From assembly GCF_003340345.1 (NCBI RefSeq), contig NZ_PPTQ01000021.1, positions 1 through 39,549 of the forward strand: a stretch of 39,549 nt of DNA. Direction: 5' to 3'. The position numbers and the translations under genes are program-made. Under the pieces are notes generated by a model. The model was given only the letters and a program-made list of their open reading frames with translations, ran no database searches and had not been told where the DNA came from. Below, in pieces: positions 39,444 through 39,549 of this stretch; the stretch's first letter is position 1, and each line of letters opens with the position of its first letter. This DNA comes from Paraeggerthella hongkongensis. Lineage in GTDB: Bacteria > Actinomycetota > Coriobacteriia > Coriobacteriales > Eggerthellaceae.

Positions 39444-39549
39444 AGTCCCCCAATGAAGAATAATATTGTTTCTCAAATATATACTAGAATGAGAATATAA
39501 TCAAACAAATATAAATGGTGCCGAAGCTGGCGCGCGGGCTGCCTGAAGC
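39444..39549 (-). promoter_or_regulatory. AT-rich control region of the importer operon
   Basis: About 60 bases (39460-39515) are strongly AT-rich in GC-rich surroundings. TTCTCA (39470-39475) and TGAGAA (39490-39495) form an inverted repeat around AATATATACTAGAA; TGAGAAT half-sites resemble those of Fur-family boxes. On the minus strand, TTGTTT/TTGATT with TATATA-like boxes could form a promoter (spacing not ideal). The regulator is unknown. Confidence 0.5.

Noticed and set aside
39474-39476. TTG at 39476 as start of the permease gene
   Set aside because: It would put the coding region through the AT-rich control site; ATG at 39443 has a good GGGGGA ribosome site.

Overview
The window is GC-rich chromosomal DNA from an anaerobic actinobacterium, most likely class Coriobacteriia, family Eggerthellaceae (an Eggerthella or Gordonibacter relative). 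This is an inference from the high GC content, GTG and TTG starts beside strong AAGGAG-type ribosome sites, a desulfoferrodoxin-type superoxide reductase, a NifU-type Fe-S protein, a haem-type (FecBCD) importer beside moeA, and an actinobacterial-style Rho with a long disordered insert. There are 33 supported protein genes (one of them partial and one of only 26 codons), plus two doubtful mini-ORFs. I saw no tRNA or rRNA genes, CRISPR arrays, transposases or prophage genes.

Layout. 1-1572 (minus): start of a large secreted surface protein that runs off the left edge. 1887-2780: DUF2797 protein. 2781-3726: 946 bases without a credible gene, carrying inverted, direct and tandem repeats. 3727-11258: one compact histidine operon, hisZ-hisG (fused into one chain), hisD, hisC, hisB, hisH, hisA, hisF, hisI. 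11506-13943: transaldolase-like aldolase overlapping rho. 14081-17171: sppA overlapping a divergent methionyl-tRNA synthetase. 17246-18994: RNase HI and a secreted NlpC/P60 hydrolase, convergent with engB (19084-19665, minus).

19797-22420 is a metal-homeostasis module: a 26-residue membrane micropeptide (minus) divergent from a PacL-like small membrane protein and a P1B-type ATPase. The two divergent promoters overlap and share an 18-bp repeated candidate operator. 22671-24417: rpsB-tsf. 24840-27635: murA and an LCP-family wall protein. 27751-28311: NifU-type scaffold and a cysteine-rich protein. 28492-30026: pdxS-pdxT (vitamin B6). 30131-31243: zinc-ribbon protein and lgt. 31404-34297: superoxide reductase, pyruvate kinase and rhamnulose-1-phosphate aldolase. 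34461-34931: ribosomal protein L31 with a long charged tail.

35053-39443 (minus) reads, in transcription order, permease, ATPase, lipoprotein binding protein, then moeA. Because the haem/iron-type importer leads into a molybdenum-cofactor gene, molybdate or tungstate is a reasonable guess for its substrate, with iron-siderophore as the alternative. An AT-rich block with a TTCTCA/TGAGAA dyad lies upstream of the permease.

The most unusual items are the HisZ-HisG fusion, the divergent ATPase/micropeptide control region, the sortase-like signal embedded inside the first protein, the MetRS with a degraded KMSKS loop, the disordered Rho insert, the tails on S2 and L31, and a recurring TGCGCTAYCAT promoter element.
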